Shown here piece by piece: positions 61,501 to 64,000 of a DNA stretch of 64,000 nt. Position 1 is the stretch's first letter; every line of letters starts with the position of its first letter. Below the pieces are notes generated by a model. It saw only the letters and a list, made by a program, of their open reading frames with translations. It did no database searches and was not told the DNA's origin. Made by a program: the position numbers and the translations under genes. The DNA is from Vespula vulgaris (Eukaryota; Arthropoda; Insecta; Hymenoptera; Vespidae), in assembly GCF_905475345.1 (NCBI RefSeq), contig NC_066607.1, positions 434,001 through 498,000 of the forward strand. The letters are read 5' to 3'.

Positions 61501-62985
61501 GTACACGTATATTTTATTATATATTCCGTTTGGCCGTGCACGTATTACACCATTGTTCCCCGTAATGGTTGGTCGAAGAGAGCAGGATGTCAACGCTATT
61601 ACGGATGCGCGCGTATCCCAAGCATGAACATAATCCCAACACACAACATTAACCCACTTTTCTTTAATCGCGAAGGCAATCTGCGATCGTCCGAGTTCAA
61701 CGTCTCGTTTCGAGCTGCTGGTACTTAATTGCATTTTCCTACCCTCCCCCATCTCCATCTCCACCTCAACCTCCTCTCCCATCTTCTTTGCCAGCCCCCT
61801 CCTACGAGCATTTCCATCTCCGTTTCATCTTTTTATTATCGCCACAAAGTTCTCGCCTATTCTCATGGTTTCAACGAGATCGGAGACGTTCGTTATCCTT
61901 CTCGCGACTTTACACTGGGCAGAAATATTTGCGCTTTCCACGCGAACTCGTATAAGATGCGCTCGTACGCACGTTTCGTCTTTTTTATTCTTCTTCCTCC
62001 TTCGACGAAGAATGATACGCTTCGATATCTCGGAAGAAAAGTCTCTGAACGATCTCGGCAAGTATCGCGTTCTCGCTCGCGACCGAACCTCGATTATCGT
62101 CAGAGATCCGAAGCGTTCGCTACTCGAGTATTCTATATGCATATGCAGCTCTACCTGCATATTACGTAGATATGTATGGACGCCCATAAACTTGAAGGGA
62201 CTATCGAACTAAACGTTCCAACACTCTGATTTCTATGCTAACTCGTCGACTACCAATTTCTATGCCGACGATTGTTTCCTCCCAACGATACCGCCTAGTT
62301 CCACCGATAAATTAGCTGCGATGCTGCTCGACTTTTGTCAATATTCAATTCCGTCTGATCGAAGTTGCGTTGCGAAAAAGGTCATTATAGATATATGTAT
62401 ATATAAATATGTACGTATATTTATATACATCTACACATGTAGTCCCAATTTGTCGATCGATTAATCGCATTAGGTATCAAGCAGCGTGACCGAACGATTA
62501 TACCAACGATTCCCCAATTACCAGCCGTACATACGCCCGTAGAGTTTACGCGTCGGATAGCTGTAAGCTCAAAAGCGAACATAAAAGGAAGACGGGACAA
62601 AGTTCGTTGGGTCGTTTTCGTCCTTGGACAAATGATCTCCCGTGGCGTTACTCGACGTGGTACATCTACCAAGTAAATTGTCTTCATCGGTATTCCGTGA
62701 ACGGACAGTGCCGAGGGAGAGCCAATTATCCTTATTCATGCGATTCCATGCCACGGCATCTTTTGTCGCGCGATCTCGTATGCACCTGGAATGCCTCTCG
62801 CGAGAGAGGCGTCGATGCTGGAAATTAGCCTGCATGAGTCACGCAGCTCCATCCTATTTTCAAGTGCGTTTACGAAATCAATTGCGTGTGTCGGTTACAT
62901 CCGGCACGTCCATATAAAGCTCCTAAATACCTTTTTCACCACCTCCCCCAGCACACCTTTTCCTACCTCCTCTAGTGCGTAGAAA

Positions 62986-63012
62986 CGCGACGCGACGCGA
63001 CGCGACGCCGCA
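62986..63012. repeat. (CGACG)n pentanucleotide repeat
   Basis: Repeats of ACGCG/GCGAC form a CpG-dense microsatellite, continuing imperfectly to about 63036. Confidence 0.9.
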
Positions 63013-63305
63013 ACGCGACGCCACGACGCCGACGTTCTTCTTACCTAACGAGCCACGACTTTTATCCGTCTGATCGTCGCTTGGACTTTCAATTGTCAAC
63101 AACCGTTCCAACAGACCGAAATACTACCTACTTGTTAACTCTGCCGTTCGTTTTCTCTCCGTCTAATATCAATTTGAGAAAGAGCCGATCGAACGATTCA
63201 TTTTGGCTCGCCTAAACATAATCCGAAAGGAAAAAGTGTTAAACTGTGAAAGCATATTCGCCGAGAGGAGGCGGTAACGTTCGAATAATTGGATCCGTGT
63301 AGGCT

Positions 63306-63346
63306 AGGCGTCTTCGAGACGCCTCGAAGACGCCTGAAAGACGCCT
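63306..63346. repeat. AGACGCCT repeats, one inverted and three direct
   Basis: AGGCGTCT (63306-63313) is inverted relative to AGACGCCT at 63317, 63328 and 63339, the direct copies spaced exactly 11 bases apart. Confidence 0.9.
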
Positions 63347-64000
63347 CGGCGAGAGAGAAGGCAGCCCACTCTACTCGATCAATTTATTTCCTCTCGCGAA
63401 GAGGCTCGCGATGATTAAACTACGATATCACTTTCAAACAACGAAAGGGAAGCCGTCCCTGCCGCGAATTTGATTTTCGCGTCGAATAGTTGAGCTACCT
63501 CGGAAACCATGCTATCTTAATTTTGAAAAAGTGTTTTCTTTCCTACAAGAGATTTCTCACGATAAGACGCTTATCGCGGTGTCACTGATATTTCTGTGTA
63601 CTTTTCTATGCTCGAACGTCGGCATAAATCGTGTCGACGTTCTTAGAACGTCCTGCCACTTGAGAGCGGTCTCGTTAGATCCAAGATGTAATCCGGTATA
63701 ACGTACGAGATAAATGTCCTCCTTTTTTTTCGAACCCGAAGAAACAGCACTTGATGATCGAGAATCCGCGTGAGGATCGTTTCAGACGTCGAAAGAGCGG
63801 CCCGGTAATAGAAATGACTACGTGACAAATAAGAAAGGACGATAAAGTTTTTAATTAATTTCTTCGTAAAGGAGAATTAATTCATCCGGAAACAAGGCAA
63901 GTGCCTGCAGAGTTTCCAAGTGCGACTCGTGCGATCGACCCTGCCTTTCCTCCGCTTCTGTTTCCGTACCTTCCGTTGCCATTTGCTACCGCTAGGAAGC

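Larger units (their letters stand above)
55273..64000. other. Upstream noncoding DNA, CpG-rich
   Basis: No gene I can support on either strand. Long pyrimidine runs give spurious Ser/Leu-rich open frames on the plus strand (55.1-56.0 kb). Contains CG/CT repeats, a GATA-type microsatellite (58525-58565), a CpG-dense block (60720-60850) and tandem repeats at 62986-63012 and 63306-63346. Confidence 0.5.

Overview
The window is animal nuclear DNA, most likely from an insect and probably from the order Hymenoptera (inference). Genes are split by short introns with GT/AG borders, noncoding DNA is AT-rich but full of CpG, GA/CT microsatellites are abundant, and the two recognisable proteins resemble insect family members. 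I see no bacterial, phage, CRISPR, tRNA, rRNA or intact transposon features.

Two protein-coding genes can be supported, both on the minus strand. (1) Positions 5029-20489 hold a cytosolic alpha-carbonic anhydrase of the CAH1 type: 7 coding exons, 273 residues, every exon junction in phase, complete Zn2+ triad. A 648-base stretch upstream of its start has no ATG on the coding strand and leads into a CpG-rich block with a TATA box and three perfect palindromes (about 21.07-21.14 kb), taken here as its leader and promoter. (2) Positions 26301-33023 hold dystroglycan (Dg): 14 coding exons, 1311 residues, all phases consistent. It has a signal peptide, an Ig-like plus S6-like N-terminal domain, a furin-type site, an acidic Tyr-rich linker, a Thr-rich mucin region, two cadherin-like/SEA-like modules, a transmembrane helix and a proline-rich tail ending in the dystrophin-binding PPPYVPP. 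A likely noncoding first exon lies at 54591 to about 55.1 kb, which would make intron 1 about 21.5 kb.

Layout: 1-5028 AT-rich flank with the CAH1 3' UTR; 5029-20489 CAH1; 20490-21145 CAH1 leader and promoter; 21.1-24.8 kb intergenic; about 24.77-26.3 kb probable Dg 3' UTR; 26301-33073 Dg exons; 33074-54590 probable Dg intron 1; 54591 to about 55.1 kb probable Dg first exon; the remainder is upstream noncoding DNA, visibly richer in G+C and CpG than the left half, with simple repeats and no convincing gene.

The two genes do not form a pathway: one interconverts CO2 and bicarbonate in the cytosol, the other links extracellular matrix to the cytoskeleton. The most interesting points are the doubled SEA-like module of dystroglycan with only one intact Gly-Ser cleavage site, the acidic Tyr cluster after the furin site, the ATG-free leaders, the short upstream ORFs before the Dg start, and a few exon-like GC-rich islands inside introns that I could not explain.
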